From the NCBI RefSeq assembly GCF_002980625.1, contig NZ_PVLR01000023.1, positions 1 through 34,427 on the forward strand: a DNA stretch of 34,427 nt. The letters run 5' to 3'. Every line of letters starts with the position of its first letter. Positions within the stretch are counted from its first letter, which is position 1. The translations under genes and the position numbers were made by a program. The notes under the pieces were generated by a model. The model saw only the letters and a list, made by a program, of their open reading frames with translations. It was not told where the DNA came from and searched no databases. The DNA comes from Malikia spinosa (lineage in GTDB: Bacteria; Pseudomonadota; Gammaproteobacteria; Burkholderiales; Burkholderiaceae_C). Below, piece after piece: positions 27,377-34,427 of the stretch.

Positions 27377-28273
27377 ATGAACAGCCAATCGCGCCTGAAC
27401 ATCGAATCGTTTTTTGATACCGATACCTTCACTTTCAGTCATATCTTGTGGGATGCTGCCAGCGCACAATGCGCACTGATCGACAGCGTGCTCGATTACG
27501 ACCCCAAGAACGGCAGAACCAGTACCCATAGCGCCGACCGCCTGATCAAGCGCGTGAACGAACTGGGTCTGCAGGTGCAATGGTTGCTGGAAACCCATGT
27601 GCACGCCGATCACCTCTCTGCCGCTCCTTATCTGCACGAAAAGGTCGGTGGTCAACTGGCCATCGGCAGCCACATCACCACAGTGCAGGACGTGTTCGGA
27701 AAGCTGTTTAACGCCGGCACCGAATTCGCGCGGGATGGAAGTCAGTTTGACCTCCTGATGCACGATGGTGATACTTTCATAATTGGCACCCTGCCGGCGC
27801 GCGCGCTGCATACCCCAGGCCACACACCGGCCTGCATGACCTATGTGGTCAGCGACCCCGCAGCCGTACCGCCGCGGCAGGTGGCGTTTGTCGGTGACAC
27901 CTTGTTCATGCCGGATTACGGCACTGCACGGTGCGACTTTCCCGGCGGCAGCGCTGCCACGCTGTACCGGTCGATACAAAAAGTCCTGAGCCTTCCTGAC
28001 GATACCGAGCTCTACCTGTGTCACGACTATCCGCCCGACGACCGGGAGCCTCGGTGCGTGACAACGGTGGCCGAGCAGAAGCGTGCCAACATCCATGTCC
28101 ATCAGGGCGTGACAGAAGCCGAGTTCGTGCAAATGCGCGAACAGCGCGATGCCACCCTGGCGATGCCGGTGCTGATCTTGCCATCAGTGCAAGTGAACAT
28201 GCGTGCCGGTCAACTTCCGCCCCCGGAAGGCAATGGGGTGAGCTACCTCAAGATTCCGGTCAACGCGCTGTGA
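27377..28273 (+). CDS. Persulfide dioxygenase-like metallo-beta-lactamase-fold hydrolase (ETHE1/Blh type)
   Basis: A 298-aa non-haem iron/MBL-fold protein. Metal motif HVHADHLSAA (H-x-H-x-D-H), His of PARALHTPGHTPACMTY, Asp of FVGDTLFMPDYG and His of YLCHDYPP are the ligand sites of the ETHE1/glyoxalase II superfamily. The tail NIHVHQGVTEAEFVQMR, then RDATLAMPVLILPSVQVN, is typical of Blh-type proteins, which oxidise glutathione persulfide to sulfite and are controlled by sulfide-responsive repressors in other bacteria. It overlaps a DUF3817 gene by 4 bases and is followed by a rhodanese and SulP. Confidence 0.9.
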   Translation: MNSQSRLNIESFFDTDTFTFSHILWDAASAQCALIDSVLDYDPKNGRTSTHSADRLIKRVNELGLQVQWLLETHVHADHLSAAPYLHEKVGGQLAIGSHITTVQDVFGKLFNAGTEFARDGSQFDLLMHDGDTFIIGTLPARALHTPGHTPACMTYVVSDPAAVPPRQVAFVGDTLFMPDYGTARCDFPGGSAATLYRSIQKVLSLPDDTELYLCHDYPPDDREPRCVTTVAEQKRANIHVHQGVTEAEFVQMREQRDATLAMPVLILPSVQVNMRAGQLPPPEGNGVSYLKIPVNAL

Positions 28274-28560
28274 ATTCCCGGCTCAGACCCCTGCGCCTGG
28301 GCTCATGGCTGGAGGGCATGACATTGCTGCTGCTGTTGCTCGTGGCGGTCCCTCTCAAACGGCTGGCCGCTTGGCCTGATGGGGTGGCGCTGATGGGGCC
28401 GCTGCACGGTGCGGCCTTCCTGCTTTACCTGGGTCTGCTGGCTCATGCCTGCTGGATGCGACAGTTGCGTGGCAGGGACGGACTCCTGTTGCTGGGGGCG
28501 GCCTTCGTTCCGTTCGGAGCCTTCGTGGTGGGACGGATTTTTGCCCGCGACCCTCTCTAA
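28270..28560 (+). CDS. DUF3817 small membrane protein
   Basis: A 96-aa protein starting at a GTG that overlaps the dioxygenase stop (GTGA). It has three hydrophobic helices and the DUF3817 motifs GSWLEGMTLLLLLLVAVPLK and GPLHGAAFLLYLGLL, ending in FGAFVVGRIF. Function unknown. Translational coupling to a persulfide dioxygenase suggests a supporting role in sulfur metabolism or transport. Confidence 0.8.
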   Translation: MNSRLRPLRLGSWLEGMTLLLLLLVAVPLKRLAAWPDGVALMGPLHGAAFLLYLGLLAHACWMRQLRGRDGLLLLGAAFVPFGAFVVGRIFARDPL

Positions 28561-28608
28561 ACCGGTGGCTCACGCCATCACCTTGTACATGTTCCCAATT
28601 TTTGCGAG

Positions 28609-28995
28609 ATGCCTGTGAAGTCAGCCCATGATCTGGTGATGGCCGCCAAACAACGATGCCAAGAGGTTGAGCTGGAAAAAGCCGACGCTGCGATACGTCA
28701 GGCAAATGTGCTCATCGACGTGCGCGAGCCAGACGAGTATTCGGCCGGTCACTTGACAGGAGCGATCAACTGGCCGCGCGGTCTGCTGGAGTTCAAGCTG
28801 TCGAGCTCGCCTGATCTCGAGCAACGGGACCTGAGCATCGTTGTGTACTGCAGGACAGGAGGCCGGTCTGCGCTGGCTGCCTGCTCGATGCTGGACATGG
28901 GCTACTTGAACGTGCTGTCGCTGGCTGGTGGATACGAGGCCTGGGTGGCAGACGGACGAGCCACAACCAAGCCAGAACCCCTGGTTTACGACTGA
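28609..28995 (+). CDS. Single-domain rhodanese, cytoplasmic
   Basis: A 128-aa sulfurtransferase with no signal peptide. The domain shows VLIDVREPDEYSAGHLTGAINWPRG, active-site loop with Cys81 in VYCRTGGRSALAA and the closing segment NVLSLAGGYEAW. The loop composition (CRTGGR) fits transfer of sulfane sulfur to small acceptors such as glutathione or cyanide. It is sandwiched between the dioxygenase and SulP genes and likely supplies persulfide or processes its products. Confidence 0.92.
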   Translation: MPVKSAHDLVMAAKQRCQEVELEKADAAIRQANVLIDVREPDEYSAGHLTGAINWPRGLLEFKLSSSPDLEQRDLSIVVYCRTGGRSALAACSMLDMGYLNVLSLAGGYEAWVADGRATTKPEPLVYD

Positions 28996-29004
28996 GACCG
29001 CCCG

Positions 29005-30750
29005 ATGTCGATCAGCGCCCTGGCCAGTCAATGGTTGCCCGTGCTGCGTTGGGGGCCCAAGTACAACCGCGAGTTCCTGGCAGCCGATGGCGTGGCGGCC
29101 GCAGTGGTGACGCTGATGCTGATTCCGCAAAGCCTGGCCTATGCCTTGCTGGCTGGGGTGCCGCCGCAAGCCGGACTGTACGCCAGCATGGCGCCACTGG
29201 TGCTGTACGCCCTGTTTGGCAGCAGCAGCACGCTGGCGGTGGGGCCCGCAGCTGTCACGTCATTGATGACTGCCGCCAGCGTGAACGTGGTGGTGGCGCA
29301 AGGCAGCGTCAGCTACACCGACGCAGCCATGCTGCTGGCTTTGATCAGCGGTGTGGTGATGGTGCTGATGGGGGCGGCGCGGCTGGGTTTCCTGGCCAAC
29401 TTTCTCAGCCATCCGGTGATCTCCGGCTTTGTGTCGGCCTCGGGTCTGCTGATTGCCGCCAGCCAGCTCAAGCACCTGCTCGGAGTGCCGCTGAAAGGCG
29501 ACACCTTGTGGCAGCTGGCACTGAACCTGCCCCTTCAATTGGGCGCCGTTCACTATCCCACCCTAATCATGGGCCTTGCTGTCCTGGCTTTTCTGATTCT
29601 GGCGCGCAAGCGGGCCAAGCCGCTGCTCAAGCGCATGGGCGCTTCGGCCTTCGCCGCCGACCTGGGCGCCAAAGCCGCACCCGTGCTGGCCTTGCTGATC
29701 AGCATTGGACTGGCTTATGGACTTGATCTGGCCAGCAAGGGCATGAAAGTTGTCGGCCATGTACCGCAAGGCCTGCCTGGCCTGACTTGGCCCAGCAGTA
29801 CGGGAGCCAACCTGCAGCTGCTGCAAACCTTGCTGGTGCCGGCCCTGCTGATTTCGCTGGTGGGATTCGTGGAATCGGTGTCGGTCGGGCAGTCTCTCGC
29901 AGCCAAGCGGCGCGAGCGCATCGACCCCGATGCCGAATTGCGCGCCCTGGGCCTGAGTAATCTGGGCGCCGGCTTGACCGGAGGGTTTCCGGTTACTGGT
30001 GGCTTCTCGCGTTCGGTGGTGAATTTCGATGCCGGGGCACGCACTCCGGCCGCCGGACTGTTCACCGCCGCCGGTTTGGCGCTGGCTGCTCTGTTCCTGA
30101 CCCCGCTGCTCTACCATCTGCCGCAGGCTACCTTGGCGGCCACTATCATGGTGGCGGTGCTGTCCTTGGTGGATCTGGGTTGCTTTGGTCATACTTGGCG
30201 CTACGCTCGCTCGGATTTCGTCGCACTGTTGCTGACCTTCACACTGACCCTGCTTGCGGGGGTAGAAGTGGGGCTGATTGTCGGGGTCACGACCTCGGTG
30301 CTGCTGCTGCTCTACCGCAGCAGCCGTCCACATATCGCCACCGTAGGCCAGGTTCCAGGGACTGAGCATTACCGCAATGTGCTGCGCCACCGAGTGATCA
30401 CACAGCCACAGATACTGGGCCTGCGTGTGGATGAGAGTCTGTACTTTGCCAACGCCCGCTACCTGGAAGATCACATCGCAGCCCAAGTCGCCCAACACCC
30501 CGCGGTGCGACACATAGTGCTCCAGTGCAGTGCGGTCAACGACATCGATGGCAGTGCGCTCGAAAGTCTGCAAACCATCGACCAACGGCTCAAGGATGCT
30601 GGTGTCAAGTTGCACCTGTCAGAAGTGAAGGGACCGGTCATGGACCGCCTGCAGCGCAGCGACCTCCTGAAGCATCTGAGCGGTCAGGTGTTCCTGACAC
30701 AACACCAGGCGGTTCAGACCTTGACCTTGGCCTCGGCCCCAAGGGCATGA
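29005..30750 (+). CDS. SulP-family anion transporter with STAS domain
   Basis: A 581-aa protein. The membrane part, about 11-13 helices, begins with the SulP signature DGVAAAVVTLMLIPQSLAYALLAGVPPQAGLYAS. The cytoplasmic STAS domain (about residues 450-570) contains NDIDGSALESLQTID, the conserved helix-cap motif. SulP proteins carry sulfate, bicarbonate or related anions. In this cluster removal or uptake of sulfate/sulfite is the likely role (inference). The start lies 9 bases after the rhodanese stop, in the same operon. Confidence 0.93.
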   Translation: MSISALASQWLPVLRWGPKYNREFLAADGVAAAVVTLMLIPQSLAYALLAGVPPQAGLYASMAPLVLYALFGSSSTLAVGPAAVTSLMTAASVNVVVAQGSVSYTDAAMLLALISGVVMVLMGAARLGFLANFLSHPVISGFVSASGLLIAASQLKHLLGVPLKGDTLWQLALNLPLQLGAVHYPTLIMGLAVLAFLILARKRAKPLLKRMGASAFAADLGAKAAPVLALLISIGLAYGLDLASKGMKVVGHVPQGLPGLTWPSSTGANLQLLQTLLVPALLISLVGFVESVSVGQSLAAKRRERIDPDAELRALGLSNLGAGLTGGFPVTGGFSRSVVNFDAGARTPAAGLFTAAGLALAALFLTPLLYHLPQATLAATIMVAVLSLVDLGCFGHTWRYARSDFVALLLTFTLTLLAGVEVGLIVGVTTSVLLLLYRSSRPHIATVGQVPGTEHYRNVLRHRVITQPQILGLRVDESLYFANARYLEDHIAAQVAQHPAVRHIVLQCSAVNDIDGSALESLQTIDQRLKDAGVKLHLSEVKGPVMDRLQRSDLLKHLSGQVFLTQHQAVQTLTLASAPRA

Positions 30751-30767
30751 GGTTCATCTGGTACGAC

Positions 30768-31100
30768 TCAAGCCCCAGTGCGACGGAACAATCGGACATG
30801 GATGGGGAGTACGAGGCGGGCACCTTCTGGCGTCAGATGCCGTTTGAATTCGGTATGCACGCGGGCCGTTACAGCTTCGCTCAAATCGTGCTGGGCATAG
30901 GTGGGGCGCATCATGAGCTGCTCAAAATCGTCAAAACCGCTGAAAAGCATCGGCAGGGCGAAACGCTGCTCGGTCACTGTTTCCCAATCGCCGCTAGTGG
31001 TCAAGGCCTTGTCCAGAGCGGCCTGTGCTGCGGCACGCACCACGCCTTCGTCATTGAATATCTTCAGCACCTCGTTGAAGGCGCCATCAACAGCGTACAT
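30768..31100 (-). pseudogene. Internally deleted methyltransferase copy
   Basis: The frame keeps the first residues MYAVD, then jumps to GAFNEVLKIFNDEGVVRAAAQ and continues collinear with the C-terminal half of the methyltransferase at 14033 to its end (IHVRLFRRTGA). The whole SAM-binding fold (motifs I-III, about 130 residues) is deleted, but the remaining frame stays open for 110 codons. It cannot methylate, although a small protein could still be made. An ATAC-N8-GTAT element lies 41 bases before the ATG. Confidence 0.88.
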
Positions 31101-31140
31101 GGATGGAAGAAGAAAACTCACGGATTACGATCTTTGAATA

Positions 31141-31156
31141 ATACCCTCGCCCGTAT
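31141..31156. promoter_or_regulatory. ATAC-N8-GTAT motif of the deleted methyltransferase copy
   Basis: ATACCCTCGCCCGTAT begins 41 bases before the ATG at 31100. On the minus strand it overlaps TATTAT, a -10-like hexamer. It is one of two copies of the motif in this divergent gap, 28 bases apart. Confidence 0.55.
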
Positions 31157-31184
31157 AAAGATGCTGACAGGCACGCTTTCCTAT

Positions 31185-31200
31185 ATACTGGTAGGGGTAT
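31185..31200. promoter_or_regulatory. ATAC-N8-GTAT motif upstream of the membrane rhodanese operon
   Basis: ATACTGGTAGGGGTAT overlaps TATACT, a -10-like element on the plus strand, and lies 85 bases before the rhodanese start. It probably controls the run of co-directional genes from 31285 to 33847. With the copy at 31141 it makes a two-site divergent control region. Confidence 0.6.
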
Positions 31201-31284
31201 AAATGAGAATTCAAGGGTCGCGTGCTGAAAAACCTGTATTCCAGGCGTAACCCCCGAATGCCTGAACTCTGAATCGAATCCCTG

Positions 31285-31647
31285 ATGAACTTCTTCAAAG
31301 AATATTGGCCACTGCTCGCGGTGGCCGCCTGGTTCGGCTACAAGTGGTGGGCGGCCCGCCGTGTCAAGGCCATGCTGCCACGGTTGTTGGCTCAGGGGGC
31401 GACCCTGGTTGACGTCCGGACGATGGCTGAATTCGCCCAGGCCAACGCGCCAGGCACGCGCAACATTCCGTTGCAGGAGCTCGCGGGACGCTTGAACGAG
31501 ATACCCAGGACGGTACCCGTCGTGGTCGGATGCGCGAGCGGCACGCGCAGCGGCATGGCCAAGCTGTTGCTGAAGAAGAACGGCTACATCCAGGTTCACA
31601 ACATCGGTGCCTGGCGCAATTTCCTCGACCACGCTCGGGACTCCTGA
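31285..31647 (+). CDS. Membrane-anchored rhodanese (intact copy)
   Basis: A 120-aa protein with an N-terminal hydrophobic anchor (FKEYWPLLAVAAWFGYKWWAARR) and a rhodanese domain: LVDVRTMAEFAQANAPGTRNIPL, then Cys83 in VVVGCASGTRSGMAK, then IQVHNIGAWRNF. The active-site loop CASGTRS is a normal six-residue sulfurtransferase loop. A frameshifted near-identical copy lies at 16897-17255. It opens an operon with a thioredoxin-fold protein and a periplasmic rhodanese, so it probably moves sulfane sulfur at the membrane. Confidence 0.9.
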   Translation: MNFFKEYWPLLAVAAWFGYKWWAARRVKAMLPRLLAQGATLVDVRTMAEFAQANAPGTRNIPLQELAGRLNEIPRTVPVVVGCASGTRSGMAKLLLKKNGYIQVHNIGAWRNFLDHARDS

Positions 31648-31696
31648 GCGAGCGGCCACCCTGGTCCCACTCCATGTAGACAAGGAAGGAGCATCC

Positions 31697-32173
31697 ATGA
31701 AAAAAGCGCTTTGCACCCTATCGCTCTTGCTGACGCTGCCGTTGACCCTGCTTGCGGGCCCGGTGGAAGTCGGCCAACCCTTGCCGGCGCTGTCGCTGAA
31801 AGATCAGCACGACCAAGCCTGGCAGCTCACGCCCGAGACCAAGCTGGTGTTGTTCGCCGCCGGACGCAAGGCGTCCAACCTGGTCTTGGCGGTATTGAGC
31901 ACACAGCCCAAGGGATTCCTGGAGCAGCGCAAGGCGGCCTACCTGGCGGACATGAGCCGCATGCCGGGCTTCATCACGCGCACCTTTGCCATGCCTTCGC
32001 TGCGCGCGCAGCCATTCAAGGTCGGCGTGTCGCTGAGCGAAGACACCCTGCGGGGTTGGGCCAGCGAGCCCGAGGCCGTGCTGCTGATCGATCTGGAGCA
32101 AGGCCGTGTGAGCCGGATCAGACATGCCAACACCGAGGCGCAACTGCGCCAGGCGCTGCTCCCGCAGCCCTGA
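31697..32173 (+). CDS. Exported thioredoxin-fold-like protein without CXXC
   Basis: A 158-aa protein starting MKKALCTLSLLLTLPLTLLAGP, a Sec signal peptide, with AAGGAAGGAG upstream. The mature part begins VEVGQPLPALSLKDQHDQAWQLTPETKLVLFAAGRKAS, the layout of AhpC/TlpA- or YtfJ-like thioredoxin folds, but the redox CXXC is replaced by AGRKAS. The only Cys lies in the signal peptide. It is therefore probably a binding or carrier protein rather than an oxidoreductase. It stands between two rhodaneses. A 5' fragment of a second copy is at 26245. Confidence 0.75.
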   Translation: MKKALCTLSLLLTLPLTLLAGPVEVGQPLPALSLKDQHDQAWQLTPETKLVLFAAGRKASNLVLAVLSTQPKGFLEQRKAAYLADMSRMPGFITRTFAMPSLRAQPFKVGVSLSEDTLRGWASEPEAVLLIDLEQGRVSRIRHANTEAQLRQALLPQP

Positions 32174-32245
32174 GCCCTGAGCCCTGACATTTCACGCCGC
32201 TTGCATGCGATAAATCCGTCAATTTCATCAATTTCAAGATTCATC

Positions 32246-32794
32246 ATGAAGAAACTCTTGCTCGCCGCTGCCCTGGCTTGTTCCAGCTGGCTGACCCACG
32301 CGGTTGACATGCCGATCAGCGCGCAGGACGCGCTGGCCAAGGTCCAGCAGACCGACAGCCCGGTGTTGTTCATCGATGTGCGTGACCCGGTCGAGATCAT
32401 GTTCGTGGGTTTCACGGATGCCGTGCACGCCAACATTCCCTTCATGCTGGTCGACCGCACGCGCTGGAACGCGGACAAGGGCGTGTTCGTGGTCGAGCGC
32501 AATCCCGCTTTCATTGATCAGGTGCGAGCCGCGCTGCGCGCGCGCGGGCTGGGCGACGATGCCGAGATCATCACCCTGTGCCGCTCTGGCAGCGACCGCG
32601 GCGAGCCCAGCGCCCAGTTGCTGCGTGAAAGGGGTTTCCCGAACGCACGCTTTGTCGTCAACGGTTTCCAGGGCGATGCGCGCAAGGAGGGACCGCAAAA
32701 GGGGATGCGCACGTTCAACGGCTGGCAGAACTCGGGCCTGCCATGGTCGGCCAAGCTCGATCCGGCCAAGATCCATCGCGTCGACCTGCACTGA
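32246..32794 (+). CDS. Periplasmic rhodanese (intact copy)
   Basis: A 182-aa sulfurtransferase with a Sec signal peptide (MKKLLLAAALACSSWLTHA). The rhodanese fold shows PVLFIDVRDPVEIMFVGFTD, then Cys112 in ITLCRSGSDRGEPSA and a long C-terminal extension (FQGDARKEGPQKGMRTFNGW, then QNSGLPWS) seen in periplasmic rhodaneses of sulfur oxidisers. The start at 32246 is chosen because it gives the signal peptide; an upstream in-frame ATG at 32201 does not. A decayed copy lies at 8029-8318. Confidence 0.92.
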   Translation: MKKLLLAAALACSSWLTHAVDMPISAQDALAKVQQTDSPVLFIDVRDPVEIMFVGFTDAVHANIPFMLVDRTRWNADKGVFVVERNPAFIDQVRAALRARGLGDDAEIITLCRSGSDRGEPSAQLLRERGFPNARFVVNGFQGDARKEGPQKGMRTFNGWQNSGLPWSAKLDPAKIHRVDLH

Positions 32795-32857
32795 TGCGCT
32801 TGCAGGCGCACTGGACGCACCACCCACTTCCCTTCCCATCCACCAGGAGCTCATCCG

Positions 32858-33469
32858 ATGAAAAAGTCCACCTTATTGCTCGCAGCCAGCCTGCTACCCT
32901 TGCTGAGCGCATGCAACTCGATCGCGCCAAACAGTGCAGCGGCGTCTGTCGCCACCACGCCTGAAGCGGCCTGGGTCGGCGAAGCCCGTCAGGTCGCCGG
33001 ATCGGTGCCGCCCAAGCTGATGGCCGTGCTGAAAACGGAAATGCAGCAAGGCGGACCGGCGCATGCGATCGGAGTCTGCCAGGTCGTCGCACCCAATATG
33101 GCGCAGGCGGCCTCACAAGCCACGGGCTGGCAGATCAGGCGCGTCAGCCTGGGTAACCGCAACCCCAAGGCGGTTCCCGACAGCTGGGAGCGCCAGACGC
33201 TCGAAACCTTCGAGCGTCAACAAGCTGCTGGTGCCGACGCCTCCAAGCTGGAGCGGGCCGAAGTCGTGACGGAGAACGGTCAGCAGGTCAAGCGCTACAT
33301 GCGCGCGCTGCCGGTACAGGAAGCCTGCCTGCAATGCCATGGTACCGCCGACAAGCTCGGTCCTGGGGTTGCCGCGCGGCTGAGCGAACGCTATCCCCAT
33401 GACAAAGGCACTGGCTACCTGCTGGGACAGGTCCGCGGTGCCATGACCCTGCGCCAGAACGTTCAGTAA
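32858..33469 (+). CDS. DUF3365/Tll0287-like single-haem lipoprotein
   Basis: A 203-aa exported protein. The signal peptide ends in lipobox LSAC, so it is membrane-tethered. The domain contains WQIRRVSLGNRNPKAVPDSWE, then MRALPVQEACLQCHG with the c-type haem motif CLQCH. This arrangement matches DUF3365 (Tll0287-like) haem proteins, which have a PAS-like fold and suspected sensor or electron-transfer roles. It follows the rhodanese operon by 63 bases and probably receives or senses electrons from sulfur oxidation (inference). Confidence 0.88.
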   Translation: MKKSTLLLAASLLPLLSACNSIAPNSAAASVATTPEAAWVGEARQVAGSVPPKLMAVLKTEMQQGGPAHAIGVCQVVAPNMAQAASQATGWQIRRVSLGNRNPKAVPDSWERQTLETFERQQAAGADASKLERAEVVTENGQQVKRYMRALPVQEACLQCHGTADKLGPGVAARLSERYPHDKGTGYLLGQVRGAMTLRQNVQ

Positions 33470-33493
33470 TCCCGAACCCACAGAGGAATCCGC

Positions 33494-33847
33494 ATGAGCA
33501 CTTTCGACCACGCCGGCCTGATGAAGGACATCAACGCGAACTTGGCCCCGTTGCGCAAATCGCAATCGGAAGCCATGGGCGGCTTTGCCAAGCTGGCCCA
33601 GGCCTCGATGGCCGAGGGCACGATCAGTGCCAAGCACAAGGAACTGATCGCGCTGGCCATCGGCATCAGCCAGCATTGCTCGGGCTGCATCGGCTTCCAT
33701 GTCAAGGCCTTGATCAAGCTGGGCTGCAGCCGGGCCGAGCTCGAGGAGATGCTGACGGTCTGCGTCTACATGGGCGGAGGCCCCTCGCTGATGTACGCGT
33801 CCGAGGCGCTTGCAGCCTGGGACAAGCTGCAGCCAGCCCAGGAGTGA
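33494..33847 (+). CDS. AhpD/carboxymuconolactone decarboxylase-family protein
   Basis: A 117-aa cytoplasmic protein. The AhpD-type core HKELIALAIGISQHCSGCIGFHVKALIKLG contains the CXXC-x3-H catalytic motif of alkylhydroperoxidase D-like proteins. Such small members act as thiol-disulfide relays or peroxidases. GAGGAATCC precedes the ATG. As last intact gene of the run from 31285 it may handle persulfide or peroxide by-products. Confidence 0.92.
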   Translation: MSTFDHAGLMKDINANLAPLRKSQSEAMGGFAKLAQASMAEGTISAKHKELIALAIGISQHCSGCIGFHVKALIKLGCSRAELEEMLTVCVYMGGGPSLMYASEALAAWDKLQPAQE

Positions 33848-33944
33848 GCATTGCAGGGCGGGAAACGTTCAAGCCGATTCAAGCCCCACACACTGGCTGC
33901 GCCAGGCCATGAAGCTGATTAAAACCAATAAGAAGAGGCGCCCC

Positions 33945-34130
33945 ATGACCCTGCCTCACATTCCAGCATCCGTTTCCAGCGCGACTGGACGCCGACGCTT
34001 CCTCGGTGGCATCGGCGCCAGTTCGCTTGCCGCCTTGCTGCCGGCCGAGGCAGCGCGGGCGTCAGAACCAGTGAAAACTTCGGTTCGCACATCGTGATCG
34101 CAGGTGGCGCAGCGGTCGGACTTCACCGAC
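33945..34130 (+). pseudogene. 5' relic of a Tat-exported flavoprotein (sulfide dehydrogenase-like)
   Basis: From the ATG at 33945 the frame gives a Tat signal peptide, ATGRRRFLGGIGASSLAALL ending near AARASEP, then stops at 34095-34097. In the next frame, directly at the break, IVIAGGAAVGL appears, resembling the FAD-binding GxGxxG start of FccB/sulfide:quinone reductase-like proteins, which carry just such a leader. I read a frameshifted and truncated flavoprotein gene. Its assignment to the sulfide-oxidising family is tentative. Confidence 0.55.
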
Positions 34131-34250
34131 GCCGGTGGCCCTGCCGACTGGTTCCTGATTGCCAGTGTCTACGGCCTGGGACTGGTGTCGACCACGGTAT
34201 TGGCATGCACCGTGCTGGGTTGGGCCAAGCGCTCCGGCAAGGCCCGCTGA
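34104..34250 (+). other. Orphan C-terminal membrane-helix fragment
   Basis: A 48-codon open frame contains DWFLIASVYGLGLVSTTVLACTVLGW, one strong transmembrane helix, followed by the basic end AKRSGKAR and a stop. It overlaps the flavoprotein relic in another frame and has no ribosome-binding site before the GTG at 34104. It is probably the tail of a lost membrane protein joined to the relic by a deletion. Bases 34251-34365 show nothing further. Confidence 0.35.
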
Positions 34251-34365
34251 ATATCGAATCACCCGAGCTTTACTGCAAGCCCTATGCAGCGGCATGGAGC
34301 TGGCAGGACCCAGTCCCGCGCAGGCTTGGGATTTCAGGAATCCTCGTCAAGCGCTCCGATCGGCG

Positions 34366-34400
34366 GCAGCCTGACCCGTCACGGGGGTGGGTCAGGCTGC
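34366..34400 (-). terminator. Hairpin terminator for the gene entering from the right
   Basis: GCAGCCTGACCC (34366-34377) and GGGTCAGGCTGC (34389-34400) form a perfect 12-bp stem with an 11-base loop. On the minus strand it starts 7 bases after a stop codon, the expected place for a terminator. It would also stop transcription arriving from the left. Confidence 0.65.
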
Positions 34401-34407
34401 TCCAGCC

Positions 34408-34427
34408 TCAGAACTTGATGTTCAAGC
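34408..34427 (-). CDS. Last codons of a probable outer-membrane protein
   Basis: The minus strand enters from the right edge reading LNIKF and then TGA. A C-terminal Phe preceded by alternating hydrophobic residues is the Bam recognition signal of beta-barrel outer-membrane proteins. Only six codons are visible, so this rests on the C-terminal signal and the terminator that follows. Confidence 0.4.

Noticed and set aside
31087-31716. 209-codon minus-strand frame opposite the membrane rhodanese
   Set aside because: It is antisense to the intact rhodanese and has no independent support.

Overview
The window is GC-rich, densely packed bacterial DNA. Its gene complement (cytochrome c', HiPIP, di-haem cytochrome c peroxidase, Rieske protein, bd oxidase with CydX and YbgE, several rhodaneses, an ETHE1/Blh-type persulfide dioxygenase, SulP, an AhpD-like protein) fits a sulfur-metabolising betaproteobacterium, most likely Burkholderiales. 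That placement is inferred from gene content and protein character, because no rRNA or marker gene is present. I saw no tRNA, CRISPR array, intact transposase or origin.

Layout. 1-3663: an RND tripartite efflux operon on the minus strand (OM factor, adaptor, truncated pump) with a divergent TetR regulator and paired operators. 3665-6831: a MerR tail remnant, then divergent dps and katG. 6859-9626: a thioredoxin/DsbD-like membrane protein, a decayed rhodanese copy, and divergent cytochrome b561 and cytochrome c'. 9769-12916: a MacAB-like ABC exporter. 13014-16622: alpha/beta hydrolase, two unrelated SAM methyltransferases and a ZIP transporter. 16897-18870: a frameshifted rhodanese copy, then cytochrome c peroxidase and HiPIP behind an FNR-type box. 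18929-26111: a sigma-54 activator with the FisR three-cysteine pattern, divergent from a sigma-54-like promoter that leads into Rieske, cydP, cydA, cydB, cydX, ybgE, a truncated haemoglobin and a TDT/SLAC1-type anion transporter. 26245-33847: peroxiredoxin, Blh-type persulfide dioxygenase, DUF3817, rhodanese, SulP, then a second run of rhodanese, thioredoxin-fold protein, periplasmic rhodanese, DUF3365 haem lipoprotein and AhpD-like protein. 33945-34427: gene debris and the last codons of a probable outer-membrane protein.

How it may work together (inference). Most of the right half looks like a sulfide/persulfide and peroxide response. Rhodaneses move sulfane sulfur, the persulfide dioxygenase oxidises it to sulfite, SulP and TDT transporters move the resulting oxyanions, and peroxiredoxin, KatG, CCP and Dps handle peroxides. 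The bd oxidase offers a relatively sulfide-resistant terminal oxidase. Two candidate control circuits tie it together. One is a FisR-like activator over a sigma-54 promoter in front of Rieske-cydAB. The other is a recurrent quasi-palindrome ATAC-N8-GTAT, seen eight times (one imperfect), each in an intergenic or remnant promoter region.

The window also carries a dispersed duplication. Four neighbouring gene families (methyltransferase, membrane rhodanese, thioredoxin-fold protein, periplasmic rhodanese) each have one intact copy and one or more truncated or frameshifted copies elsewhere in the window.
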